Source: Telopea speciosissima
Lineage: Eukaryota; Streptophyta; Magnoliopsida; Proteales; Proteaceae
Assembly: GCF_018873765.1 (NCBI RefSeq)
Contig: NC_057925.1
Location: forward strand, 58,354,970-58,418,969
DNA length: 64,000 nucleotides
Reading direction: 5' to 3'
The notes under the pieces were generated by a model. It had not been told where the DNA came from. It saw only the letters and a list, made by a program, of their open reading frames with translations, and did not search any database. Position numbers and translations under genes: made by a program. Numbering within the stretch: position 1 is the stretch's first letter; the number at the start of each line of letters is the position of its first letter. Of this stretch, positions 27,501 through 39,500 are shown in pieces.

Positions 27501-30500
27501 AAACATTGTTTGTTTCAAAGAGTTACATATATCGGAATCAACAATACAAGCAACAAGTCACCCCTATGCTCATCCCTATAGTCCTAGACTCCTAGTACCA
27601 CATCAAGTTTTAGGGAGGATCAAACGACCAGAATGTTGCTGCTTGTCATGGCCTTAGACCTTTCTAAGCAACCGCACCGGCACTTAGCACTCACACTAGC
27701 ACTAAGTCAGCCTTACTTGACTCCTTGAGGGACTTAGGAAGAGAACTTGTGAAAGAACACAAGAGAATGAATGTATTGTACTTAGATAGCTTTGCTTACA
27801 AGACTTACTTGGCCAAATGAGGTCACCTCTATTTATATGCTCCCAAGCTTCCAATGAATGCCTAGGATCTTTACATTTGTCACACATCCATTGGATAGGA
27901 ACTTTCTAGCCTTGGATACTAGAAGTTTCCCACCTCCTTTGTGGAGGATTCTAGCAACTTGGAGAAGTCTAGAAACCTCTTCCTTTCTTAGTTATGTACA
28001 AATATCTTTCCTAGAACCTTCTTTGCTTCTAGAGGTTCTAGAAGCTTCTCTAGATGTCTCTAGACTCTCTACAAGTGTGGAGAGTTCTAGATAATGGATC
28101 CTCCGTAGCCCACTGGTCCATTCCCATGGGCTGTAAGCTTGGCCCGTGGGCCTTTTTTGGGCTGGCTGTGACACGCTACTGCCAAACCAAGTTATCCTCC
28201 AACTGTCACAAAGCTGGCCATGTCATAATATGACGGAAGAAGTTATTCTCCGACTGTGTTCCTCTATTGCCCTAGTAGTTGTTCCAACCCTGTACAACAG
28301 TGATTTGGCCAAGAAAGCACCTAAACTGGGGTCTTCCAAGCTTCTGAGTTGAAACTAGGCAAAATGGGTGGAAATTTCAACCATTTCGTTCGAAAGGTAG
28401 TATTTAAACTTAAGCCAAAGTAGTGTTTTTGTCCGAAATTTTGCAAAAATGAAACTTTGGAACAAAAATTTTGCCGAAACCTCGAAATTTCGGTCTCAAT
28501 TTGTGCATTTTTCAATATCGCATTGGGTTTTGTTTCTACCCTTTGCAAAAGCGAATTATTTCGGTAGGTTACGCAAAATTTCGCTGAAATCTTGTACCAT
28601 GGTAGTTATATTATAGGTTGTCTTTTATTTTTTTGGGTTTCATTGTAATGGGTCTAATTTGTAAAGCCATAACGTGGGATAAATTTAGTATATGGGATTA
28701 GTAGTTAAATTAAATGTTTGAGTTAGATTAGAATACCTAATAGCTAGATAGAATTTTGTTTTGAGTTTATTTACTTTATAGAGTGTATTATGAGTCAAAT
28801 TTAAGAATTTTAGAAGGTCTTCATATGTGTAATAGTAATACACCCTCTATCAATTGGAGATGATTTGAATAAAGAATATGAGTTTTTCTTTTAAGAGTTT
28901 TGGTGCTATTGAGCATTGCATATGGCATTGGTATCCCAAACATATTTTCTCCTCTTTTGTTCTCTTCTCTCTTCTTCTTACTAAGAAGATCGATCTCATC
29001 TCTTTTACCTCCCCTTACATCAATCTGATTTCTTCCCCTTAACAATGCAGTTGTTTCCTTTATCTCAGATCTGATTACAGTTTGATTATTGGCCCTGCTT
29101 GCATCTGAGATCCATAATCTGGATTTTCAGATTGTATTAATTACAAATGATAGCTCCTAAAATTTTAGGGCAGCTATGCTGATAATGGAGGAATAAAAGA
29201 GGAAGTAACTCTTCTCAAGAAAGAGTTGATTGAAGCCAGCATGGAAAGGAGGCAAGTCCTCTCTCTATCTATATATGATACTTTCTGTAGTAGCAGAGAA
29301 ACCAATAACCAGTCCCTACAAAGCTTTAAGAAGAGAAGGAAGAAGAAGAAGAAAGAGCGAAGACACGATGGGAAGAAAGGGAGAAAACTAGACCATAATA
29401 GGATTCAGAATACCTACCGTGGTCTATCCCCAAATACTTATATCATACTTAAGTGATTGACTCTTAGTAGGAAACCTACTAAGAGTATATGTCTAATTAC
29501 AAGGAACATAAATAACTAAAAGACTAAAAGAAACCAAAAAAATAAAAAGAAAGTACAAGTAAAACTACCAACAATTACAACTAAACAAGGACACTCCATA
29601 CTCCCTCACGGTTACAGTAACACTCTCCCCCTTGGTAGTAATAACCCTCAAAACACTTTCAATATTCATTAATTTTTAATGTCAAGCCATGAAATTATGG
29701 TTTTAAGTCTAAGCATCAGTGAGCTCTTGATCTTCTTTTCCTTTGCAGCTTCCAGCATTCACACTTGTTGAAGTGATTGATGCATGTTGTTTAATGTTCC
29801 CTCTTAATGTATAGGACGCAAAATATGCACTCACTTGTGCAGCCAACCTTCAAACCAGTGTTCAAATTTCTTTGATTTTCGTGTTTCCTTATTTGAAAGA
29901 TGATTGGGCTTTAACTTTAAATTACTGCATATTTTCTGTCGATGATGCTCATTCAGAGGTGTTCAGTTCTATCATTATCTGAACCTGAGCTTTTAGGCCC
30001 TGGACCTAGGATGTCTGAACAACCATGTGGGATGGCTTCGACGCATTTAGGTAATGTCACTCCTTTTTTTAGTTGAGCTCCAAGAAGAGAAAAACACCAA
30101 GGCCCATCGAACTTTCCAAATTATCAAATGGCTCGAGTTGATGACAGGATTTACTGAATTGTCAGTGTTTGTGCATAAATAAATTACTTTACATCTGTAA
30201 AACTTGGAATATCTTTAAACTTATATTAAAGCATTCTTCCTCAATGCTGTTGCATGATTGCTTGTCAAAAAATTGATGCCCACTAATTAATTTCAACCAT
30301 TTCTGGGATAAATTTTTATTTTTATATCTGTAGGTTCAAGATTGGAACATTATGATTGAACCATTGGTAGACAAGATGTTTGCTGAACCATCAAATGCAA
30401 TAACAATCCGGTTCCTGAGTTGCATAAGCGAGCACCTGGCAGATGCTGCTGATATAGTTTTGGGCTGTGTCCTCTCATATATGCAAAGACAGGAAGAGTG

Positions 30501-33500
30501 AGTATATTGTGTTTTATACTAATTCTTACTCATGTAGTTGTAGTTTAGTCAAATATTTTATTTTTATTCTGTGATTCAGTACTCATTTGTAAGCATGTAC
30601 TTTTCTGCACAATTCTTGGGTCAGTCAACTGTTTACTATTTCTTTTAGGAACACATGGAGAGTTTATGAAAGGAATTCATAGAGGATAAGATTTTGGAGA
30701 TAGGAATGAGGAGGGGACATCAGTTTTAGAATTTGCTATGGCTTGTGATTTATCAATTGTAAATGTTTTGAAAAGAGAGAAACATTTAATAACGGTCAAA
30801 AGTAGGCAAAACAGTAGTCAGATTTACTTCTTGCTAGTTAAAAGGGTTGATAGGTCATTATGTCAAGATTGTAAGGTTATTAATGGAATAACTTGGCTAC
30901 TAAGTTGTTTAATAAGATTATGAGAACAAGAATGATGCTAGAATCTAGATGAATGGAGGCAAAGCATTGTGGTTCCGATTTATAAATATAAAGGTAATAT
31001 TCAAAGCTGTAATTATTAAAGAGGAATAAAGCTTATGAGCCATACTTTACCAAGAAAAAAAAAGGCTTAGGAGCCATACTATGAAACTATGGAAGAGGTT
31101 AATTGAAACCTTCCTGAGGAAAGAAACTTATATTTTGGACAACTAATTTGGTTTTATGGCAAGAAGATCAATCAAATAAGCTATTTATCTTGTTAGGAGA
31201 CTAATGGTAAGATTTAGAGAATGTGAGAAGGATATCCATATGGTTGTTATTTACTTAGAAAAAACTTATGATAGAGTCCCTAGAGTGTTAATTTGGCAAG
31301 TGTTAGAGACGAAAAGTGCTTTGAGTAAATATGTGAACATGGTTAAAGATAGTATAATGGTGTAGTGACTAGTGTAAGAATTGGGAGTTGGGACGAGGTG
31401 AAGGTAGTGAAAATTCCCAATTACATTGGATTACATCAAGGATCAGTTCTAAGCTCATATTTGTTTGTGCTAGTCATGTGTTATATATAAGCTGGGTAGA
31501 GACAATCAAAGATTAGATCCCCTACTGTATGCTTTTTGCTGATGATATTGCTTGGATGGATGAAACAAAATCGGGTATAAATGCAAATTTTGAATTATGG
31601 ACATCAGCTTTAAAATAAAAAAGTTTAAAGATAAGTAGAACAAAAATTCTTTGTATGGTGTAACCTTAGTAACACTAGAACTGAAAGTGGGGTGGTGAAA
31701 ATTGATAAGAAGAGATGAAGTGGAGTAGTGCATCCAGAGTGTTGTGTGATTGACGTATTCCTTTCAAACTTAAAAGGAAAATTTTATGGGGTAGATATAC
31801 AACATCAATGATGTATGGGGCTGAATGCTGGGCAATGAAGAAATATGTTTGCTACCGCTTCACCTAAAAGCTCGAACTTTTAGGGAAGGGCAGCATCAAT
31901 GTATACATCAACACTCCGCCGCACGTGCAGGCAAGATCTCATGGTCCTTACATGTGGAGCTCATGCGGCATTTCCTTTACGTGGCACTGAGGGAGAAGAA
32001 ATGTCGGGAAAATTCTTCTGATGCACTTCCCAGGAGTCGAATACTTGACCTCCCTGATCTGATACCATGTTCGCTACCATTTCACCTAAAAGCTCGAATT
32101 TTAGGGAAGGGCAGCGTCAATGTATACATCAACAAAACAACATATAAACAAATTAGTTTAGTTGAATTAAGGATGTTGAGATGGATTAGTGGTAAAACTA
32201 GAAACGATAAAATACAGAATGAACAACTTAGAGCTAATTTAAGAGTAGATCCGATACATAATAAGTTGCAAGAAGTTGTTTGAGCTTTGAGGTGGCATGG
32301 ACATGTGCAATGGAGGCCTTTGAATGCTCAAGTGTGGAGGGGGGATTTGATTCAAATTGAAGGAGCTAAAAACATAGTTGTCTAGGCAGCACCTAGGCAT
32401 CCAGGTGTCTTGGTTGCCTAGGCAGCACCTTCTTGGTGTCGCCTTAGATCTTGAACCCCCCCCCTCCAACGCCTTGGGTCACCTAGAATTTTGACGATTA
32501 TGGCTAAAAGAGCCAGGGATAGACCAAAAATGACTCTAGGAAAAGTGGTGAGGAAAGACATGCATAGCTTGGTATAGTAACAAGTAAAGCTTTGAATAGA
32601 GCTGATTGGAGAAAAAGGATCCATGTAGCTGACCCCATTCAGTTGAGATAAGGTTGAGTTGAGTTGACTAGTAAAATTTTTCTGGGGATCAAAAGGTTTA
32701 GGAATGACTAAGAATGATGTGCAGAGACTGTCATTTCATTCGGTCGACGTTACAGCTAGATCATTGATGTTGTGGTACATATCTCAAGTAAAGCTTTGAA
32801 TAGAGCTGATTGGAGAAACAGGATCCATGTAGCTGACCGTATTCAGTTGAGATAAGGTTGAGTTAAGTTGACAAGTAAAATTTTTCTGGGGATCAAAAGG
32901 TTTAGGAATGACTAAGAATGATGTGCAGAGACTGTCATTTCATTCGGTCAACGTTATAGCTAGATCATTGATGTTGTGGTACACATCTCCAAACTTCTTT
33001 AGCATTTGTCGCATCTGTGATCTGTTAGCTGAGGTTTGACAGCTGCTGTGAGTAAGCCCAATGGGTTCAATTTCGAAGGGTGTAAGAGTAGGGCTGTAAA
33101 CAGATCGGATTCGGCTCGGATAGTGCTATATCCGCATCCGCATCCGATTAGCTATCGGACGGATTCGGATAGTGCTAAACGGATACGGACACGGATACGG
33201 ATCGGATATTTTATCCGTTTACATGTAAATATAGCTTTTCGAATAGCTATAGCCTATTCATATCCGCATCCGTTTAGCTTTCGGACGGATTCGGATAGTG
33301 CTAAACGGATACGGACACGGATACGGAAACGGATTTCGGCTATTCATTTACACCCCTATGTAAGAGTTGGCTTCATTGTATTTTTCACACTAGGGTGCTC
33401 CAAAATAATTTTCATTTCATCTTAAAATTGTAAGTTTGTAACAGTTCCACCAAGATTTCGATTCTGTTTCTTTTATGAGTTTTCAGTTTCCTTGTTCCCA

Positions 33501-36500
33501 TTTGTCTTCTCCCTGTTAAAATAGCTATTTGACCAGAATTTCTGACCTATCAGACCGTTCTTTAAGTGAGTTATTAAATTTCTCAGTTGCTGGTTCAATG
33601 TTCCAGGCTTCCAGCCCAAAGATTCTGGCTTTTATTGAGGTTTTTTAAACCCTAATTCCCTGAGGTGCTAGAAACCCCATTTGCTTGATTGGTTCTTGCA
33701 TTCGCTACTGTTTTAGTATTTAAAAGTTCTTATGTTTACTCTACAGGAATATTGTTCTGGATTTACCATAATTCGATGAAATAAATCAAGCAATTGTACA
33801 TGGAAGTTGTTGAACCAAGTCTTTTTCTTGATACCTCAGACCACTTTTAAAAACCTTAATGTTTGATGGAAAGACAAAGTAGCAAAGCAATACAAACTGA
33901 ATCCTTGTTATTTGCAGAGAGTAAGCAAAAACAAAGCAGTTTTTTCCTACTTCCTCCCAGAACCTTATCCAGTCCAAGTATATATAATGAAGGAAGATTT
34001 TGATTGATGTTTTCCATTGTAAAACAATGCATTGCCTCTAGTGTAATCTCAATATCCCATCCATTTTTTAGGTGTGTTAGTATTATTGATGTAGATATGG
34101 TCCATTGATTGGGCATGCACCTGTCCCATATCCTGGGTCTATTCATAACTACTTAGCCAGCATATTATTAGGAGGTCGCCATGCATATCCTATGGGCCCC
34201 ACGGCCAGCTAGTTTATAGATTAAGTTGAAGTCTAGTTACCACTTGCGTGGAGTTGTTAGGCTTAGTTTTTAATCACCTTTGATTCCTATTTCAACTATG
34301 AATTGTAATAGCCAATTGGAGTGTTTCCTAGTTAGATTAGAATTTTTTTACTTCAGTTTCTATAAGACATGATGTAAGGCCTTGGCCAGAGGAACGATTG
34401 GATTGAAATCATTGAGTGAAATTGATTGCCTTGCTCATGAAGCTGTGTGAATCAGTCTTGGTGTGAAGCCATGGTGAGAAGCCAACAACAGCAAGAAGCT
34501 GAACCTTGCAGGTGGGAGGCCTGAGTTACCCTATCTCTTTTTTAATTCATACTCTGTTTTAATCTTACATCAGGTACTGGGTTTATTGCTGTCAATTACT
34601 ACCTCTGTGTTTAGTTTTTAATCTCTGAACTTCAGTATTATAGTTTCTCAAATCTGTGGAGTATTCTGGTTATAGAAAAATCTGGAGTTTTAAACTACTT
34701 TAATATCTATCTATTGGCTGGCGGATCCCCTGGTGCTATTTTCAGTCTGAAACTTTGGTAACCTCAGGAGAACCTATTCATCTGTTCAGACCCATCTTTT
34801 GAGGTTTCATAGAGTATCCAAGGGGGTAACTCGATCTGATTTGGGGCCCATTCTGAGGCCTGAAAGTACAGCTACTTAAAAACTCCTATTCTGCAGGTTT
34901 TCAATATTTCAGATTTAGAACTTTTCAAATTAATTTTAATCCAGCCTTTGGTTTGTTTTAATACTTTGGGGGTTTGATATAGATTATTGAATCACAGGTC
35001 TGCTCCAAATTCCAGACCAATCTGTTGGTGGGATTGAATTTATTTGAGCTTATTGTTCCTGTGATCTCCGCCCGTGAGATCGCTGTTACCCAAATTTCCC
35101 CCAAATCGCTCATCAGATCATTTCCATCTTTTGAGGGGTTCTTATTCTTCCTATTAACTATTGTTTCATAGAGTTTGGTGTGATTCTGAGAGGTTTGGGT
35201 TTTCAGTCAATTTTTTGGGTTTCTATCTGAGTGGGGTTTTGACTTGGGATCCTATCCAGGATGGTTTTAGAGTTGTTCCAACCTCCCCCCCCCCCCCCAC
35301 CCATCAATTTGAAAGAGCACAATGGGAGGCATAATCCACAGGTGTTCTATGACTGGTTTTGTGCATTACGACTACTTTGATTGGTTCAACTTGTTAGAAG
35401 ATCGAAAGATGAGGCTGGCACGAACCAAATTAAATAGGTATAACAAGGGAATGGTGGCGTACACAGAAGACAAGATGTATCATCGTTGGTAAGAACCCAC
35501 TACTTGGGAGGAGATGAAGGAAATTTTGAAAGAGAAATACATGCCTCCAACCTTCAGACGGAGATTACATGATTAGCTGAATACTCTTCGTCAAGTTATG
35601 ATGACTGTGGAAGAATATATGGACAAGTTTGTTAATCTTTTAGCACGCACAAGTGTAGATGAAGAAGATGACATTCGTGACAAGATGGGCATGACTCACA
35701 TTCACAGCTTGAATGACTGTTTTGAGAAGGCCCTTGAAGCTGAAGATCTACTTAACTCCAACGGCGTCCTAGCCTCAACCCCTCTCCTTCCTCCTGTCTT
35801 TACACTACGTTTATCTCAAAACTGTTTACAGCACCATAATAGTACCGCATCTCTTCTCCTCCTTTTGATTCTCTTCCATCCATAGTTATCAAGGCGGGAA
35901 GGCGATCATGGCGTTGGAGAGGGACTAAAAGCAAGGCGACACCAACAAGGCGGCAAGGCGCCCAAGCCAACCAAGGAGCCTGGACGCCTTGATAACTATG
36001 CTTCCATCTCTCAGATTTCTTCCTCCTTATCTCTATCCTGTACTTCTGTTTTTCTTCCTCACTTCTAATTATGTTTCTTATCCTCATCTATCCTTTACTT
36101 TAAAAAAAAAAAAAAAAAATTCTGCAAGTTCTGGTCTGCAGGAACACTTGGTTAGCAAAGTAGCATCAGCTCTTTAATTATACATGCAACATGTCTGAAG
36201 CTGATTTGCCGATTTAATTTCTGTTTCAGTTCTAATACTTATTCCTGCTCTTCCCTTCTAATATCTGCCTTTCTGTCCTTGTCAATGTACCAATGTTGAA
36301 GTTGAGACTGATACTCCTTCACTTTATTCTTCATAGTTTCCCCCTTTAATTCCAACTGTTCGATAATATTCTCCTTATGGTTAGCCCACCATACATCATT
36401 CCCACTAGACTTGTACACCTGAAATACATAGGGTAAGGGTACCATTTTTTCTAGAACTAGGCCAATAGATGTTGCATTCATAAACTTATTTATCGCCTTT

Positions 36501-39500
36501 CCTTGAGAACTTCTCGCATATCAGATTTTAAGGACTCGACCCATTCTTTCGTCTATCTAGATTTCACTGATTGTGCATGTCATTTCCTCAAGAATTCTTT
36601 CTAGTCACTATTTTAGGATGGATTTGAGAGATTGTGTGGAGCTTTTCATACCAATTGCCATTATATTGATTTCTGACATTCATTTTTTACTGCACTGAAA
36701 TTTCTTGTTGAATGGTGAGTGTGCAATCAAACGAGTCTGTTCTATGTCAACAAAACCTGTCCAAATCATCTATGAATAATATATCACCTTCGAAGACAAA
36801 TTGTAACCTGATTCTTATTCTGGACGTGCATGTTGTCTATAATGAAATTTTGATGTGGGACTTTTACTTCTTTGCCAGCTTCTTGTTTTTAATGTGGGAA
36901 CTTTTCTGCCTTTGTTTGAAGCAGGATAGATGAAGAAATTTTAACTGGATGGAAGAGTGGAACCTATACAGAAGATGATTCTGTTAAATTACAGCATCCT
37001 TTGTTTGACCACCTTTGCCCATTACTAATAATCAGGATACTTCCATTGAGAGTTTTTAATGATCTCAATTCTGCTGCTATGTATGGTCAACTTCTCAATC
37101 AAATAATTGTGAATGGTATGTCTTTGTGCTTTCTGTACATTACACCCTTGACCCAGACACACATTAAGCCTTTCCTTTTAGACCTTAGATTTTCTGTTAT
37201 GGCATGGTGGGCTCTGAAGGCTGCAGTGACATGTTATCAACCGGATGGAAAGACGATATGGCAGATCCAGTCCAGTCAAATTATGGGACCCTCTGGATTA
37301 GCCACTTGTGCATTTCCTTTGACATTGGCCCATCTTATGTTCCACTTTCTCTATATGAAATGATATTTTTTTTGAATGTTCATGACTTTGCTTAACTAGA
37401 CAAGTCCCAGAAAGTGGTTCTTTCTGCCAAGTGGCATCGGTTTGAGGGCTGCAATTGTCAGAGGAAAAGAAGGGAATAACTCAGAACATGTGGACAAGTT
37501 TTGTGCTGCCAACTTAGCTACCACATGCAAAAGTGTACTATTAAAACATTTTTGGAGTGCTTGATTCTGTTTGAATTTTTATTGTTCATTTACTCGAACT
37601 GCAGCCATCTTGTAATCACTGGAATTAGCCTCTTTTATTTTGTGCTTTTCTTTTCAAGGATAACAGATCTGAAAGATAGTGTTAACTAAAGTATTCCTCT
37701 TTTGATAGGCAGAAGAGAAAATTATTAGAAAGGAAGAGAGAATGTACACGTATTGCAACCAAAAAATATATACATTTTCCATACAAGCTTGAAAATTGAG
37801 AGAGAGAGAGAGAGAGCTGACCTGACCAAAACGTCAAATAACCAAAAGTATTCCTCTTTTGATAGGCAAAAGAGAAAATTATTAGAAAGGAAGAGAATGT
37901 ACATGTATTTCAACCAAAAAATATATACATTTCCCATACAAGCTTGACAATTGAGAGAGAGAGAGAGAGAGACCTGACCAAAACGTCAAATACTTTCCGA
38001 TACAAAAAATTATCCTAGAATGTTCTTAAGAAAAAATACTCTATGTTTGGAAGCCAAGAAAAGAAGAGAAAAAGAAAAATTGAACTTTTTTGAGAAAAGA
38101 GGAAAGAGATAGACACGTTAACTCATATTGGTTCCATCATTACCTTTGTCCTATTATGTTTTTCTTTTCTTGGCTTCCACACATAGCCTGAATAAATGTC
38201 TTTTTTTTCTTCTTTGCAATTAACAGTACTTATTCAGACTTCAATTAAACTATTATCAGCCAATCTTGGTTAGTTGATAGTTTGTGTTGCCTTTTTGCAT
38301 GATTAACTGCTGCTGTTAGTTTGCTTTTGCAGTTTTCTAGGGAAGTTATTGTTTACATGTAAAATATGAAACATTTAATGTTTATTTTCTGCATTTGATG
38401 TCTCCAGGCATAAGAGATTTTAATATTCAAAGCAATGAGTGTTTAGCTGCTTTCTTGGTAAACAGGTATATGTCCAGTCATAAACTTTTTGATCTTCAAC
38501 TTCTGAGCAGCAGACCAGCAGTCTAATTTTTTGTTTTATTCCATTATTTATTTAGTTTTTCCAATTTGAGCAGGGCTTTCCACAAGTTAGAATTTGAAGA
38601 TGTTCGAAAACTAGCAGCTGAGCTGTGTGGACGTATTCATCCCCAAGTGTGTAACAATGACTTTGCAGGGACTGATAAATTGCAATGACATCTTTATTGA
38701 CATGTCTTAGATAAAAATAATTGGAATGTTTTCTTTCATAGGTATTAATTTTAGACAAGACTGTAATCAATACATGGGTTTATCTGTGGTGGTAGTTCCC
38801 TGCCTGTTGGCCTCAATTTTATTTTTCGAAGTATATGAGTTTACCTGGTCCTGCTTGGTTCCCCATGATTGGAGCACTTGCCATGGTGGCAACCTCTGAC
38901 AGCTACAAGCCTACGATTGCTGCATATACTGTACAATGTAACAGAGACTGGTCTACATACCCCAGAATTATCCTTTGGTCTTGCTCATGGTTGTAGTGTT
39001 AAATATTTTTGTGGAAAAATGGGACCCGACTAGATCAGTTTTGGGTAAACTTGTGGGTCTTATGAGATTATTTTCTTGCAATCACATTTGAATCTCTTTT
39101 ATTAGAGCAATGTCCTTCCTTAAAACATATGCTTTATGCTCTTTTACTTTGTGGACATATTTCCCTTTTCATGCCTTAAATTCAATGAATTGTGGGCAAT
39201 CGTTTTCTATCTTATTTAATCTGGATTGCAGTGAGCTTCAATAAAGAAAAAGTTTCTCATCATGGTGCTTTTGTTCCTTGTCAATGAACATCACATGTCT
39301 TTGTTTCTTTCTGAACCTAATATCACCCATCTATCTGTTCCTGCTTTGTGGTATGTAGGTGCTCTTTCCAATTATTTTCTCCCAGCTGGAGAATGCTATA
39401 GTTTCTCGTGATATACTAAAGATAAAGGCTTGCTTGTTTTCAGTTTGTACTTCCTTAGTGGTAAAGATCTTGTTTGCTCAAAATATCTTCTGTATTCCAA

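Larger units (their letters stand above)
30640..32680 (+). mobile_element. RTE-like LINE remnant, plus strand
   Basis: Frames in order: an endonuclease end (RNEEGTSVLEFAMACDLSIV, with SSQIYFLLVKRVDRSLCQDC), RT motif A region (VVIYLEKTYDRVPRVLIWQV) and RT motif C (MLFADDIAWMDETKSG near 31535). The C-terminal part has MLRWISGKTRNDKIQNEQLR and ARDRPKMTLGKVVRKDMHS, and a 3' tail gtagctgaccccattcagtt. It holds two clean later insertions (31846-32134 and 32373-32502). Stops make it inactive. Confidence 0.87.

Noticed and set aside
29962..30050. Open segment between AG and GTAATG that looks like an exon
   Set aside because: The ARM gene joins 24665 to 30334 in phase 0 without it, and its sequence is not helix-like.
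37798..37972. CRISPR-like or regulatory array
   Set aside because: It is only a two-copy tandem duplication with GA microsatellites in an intron.
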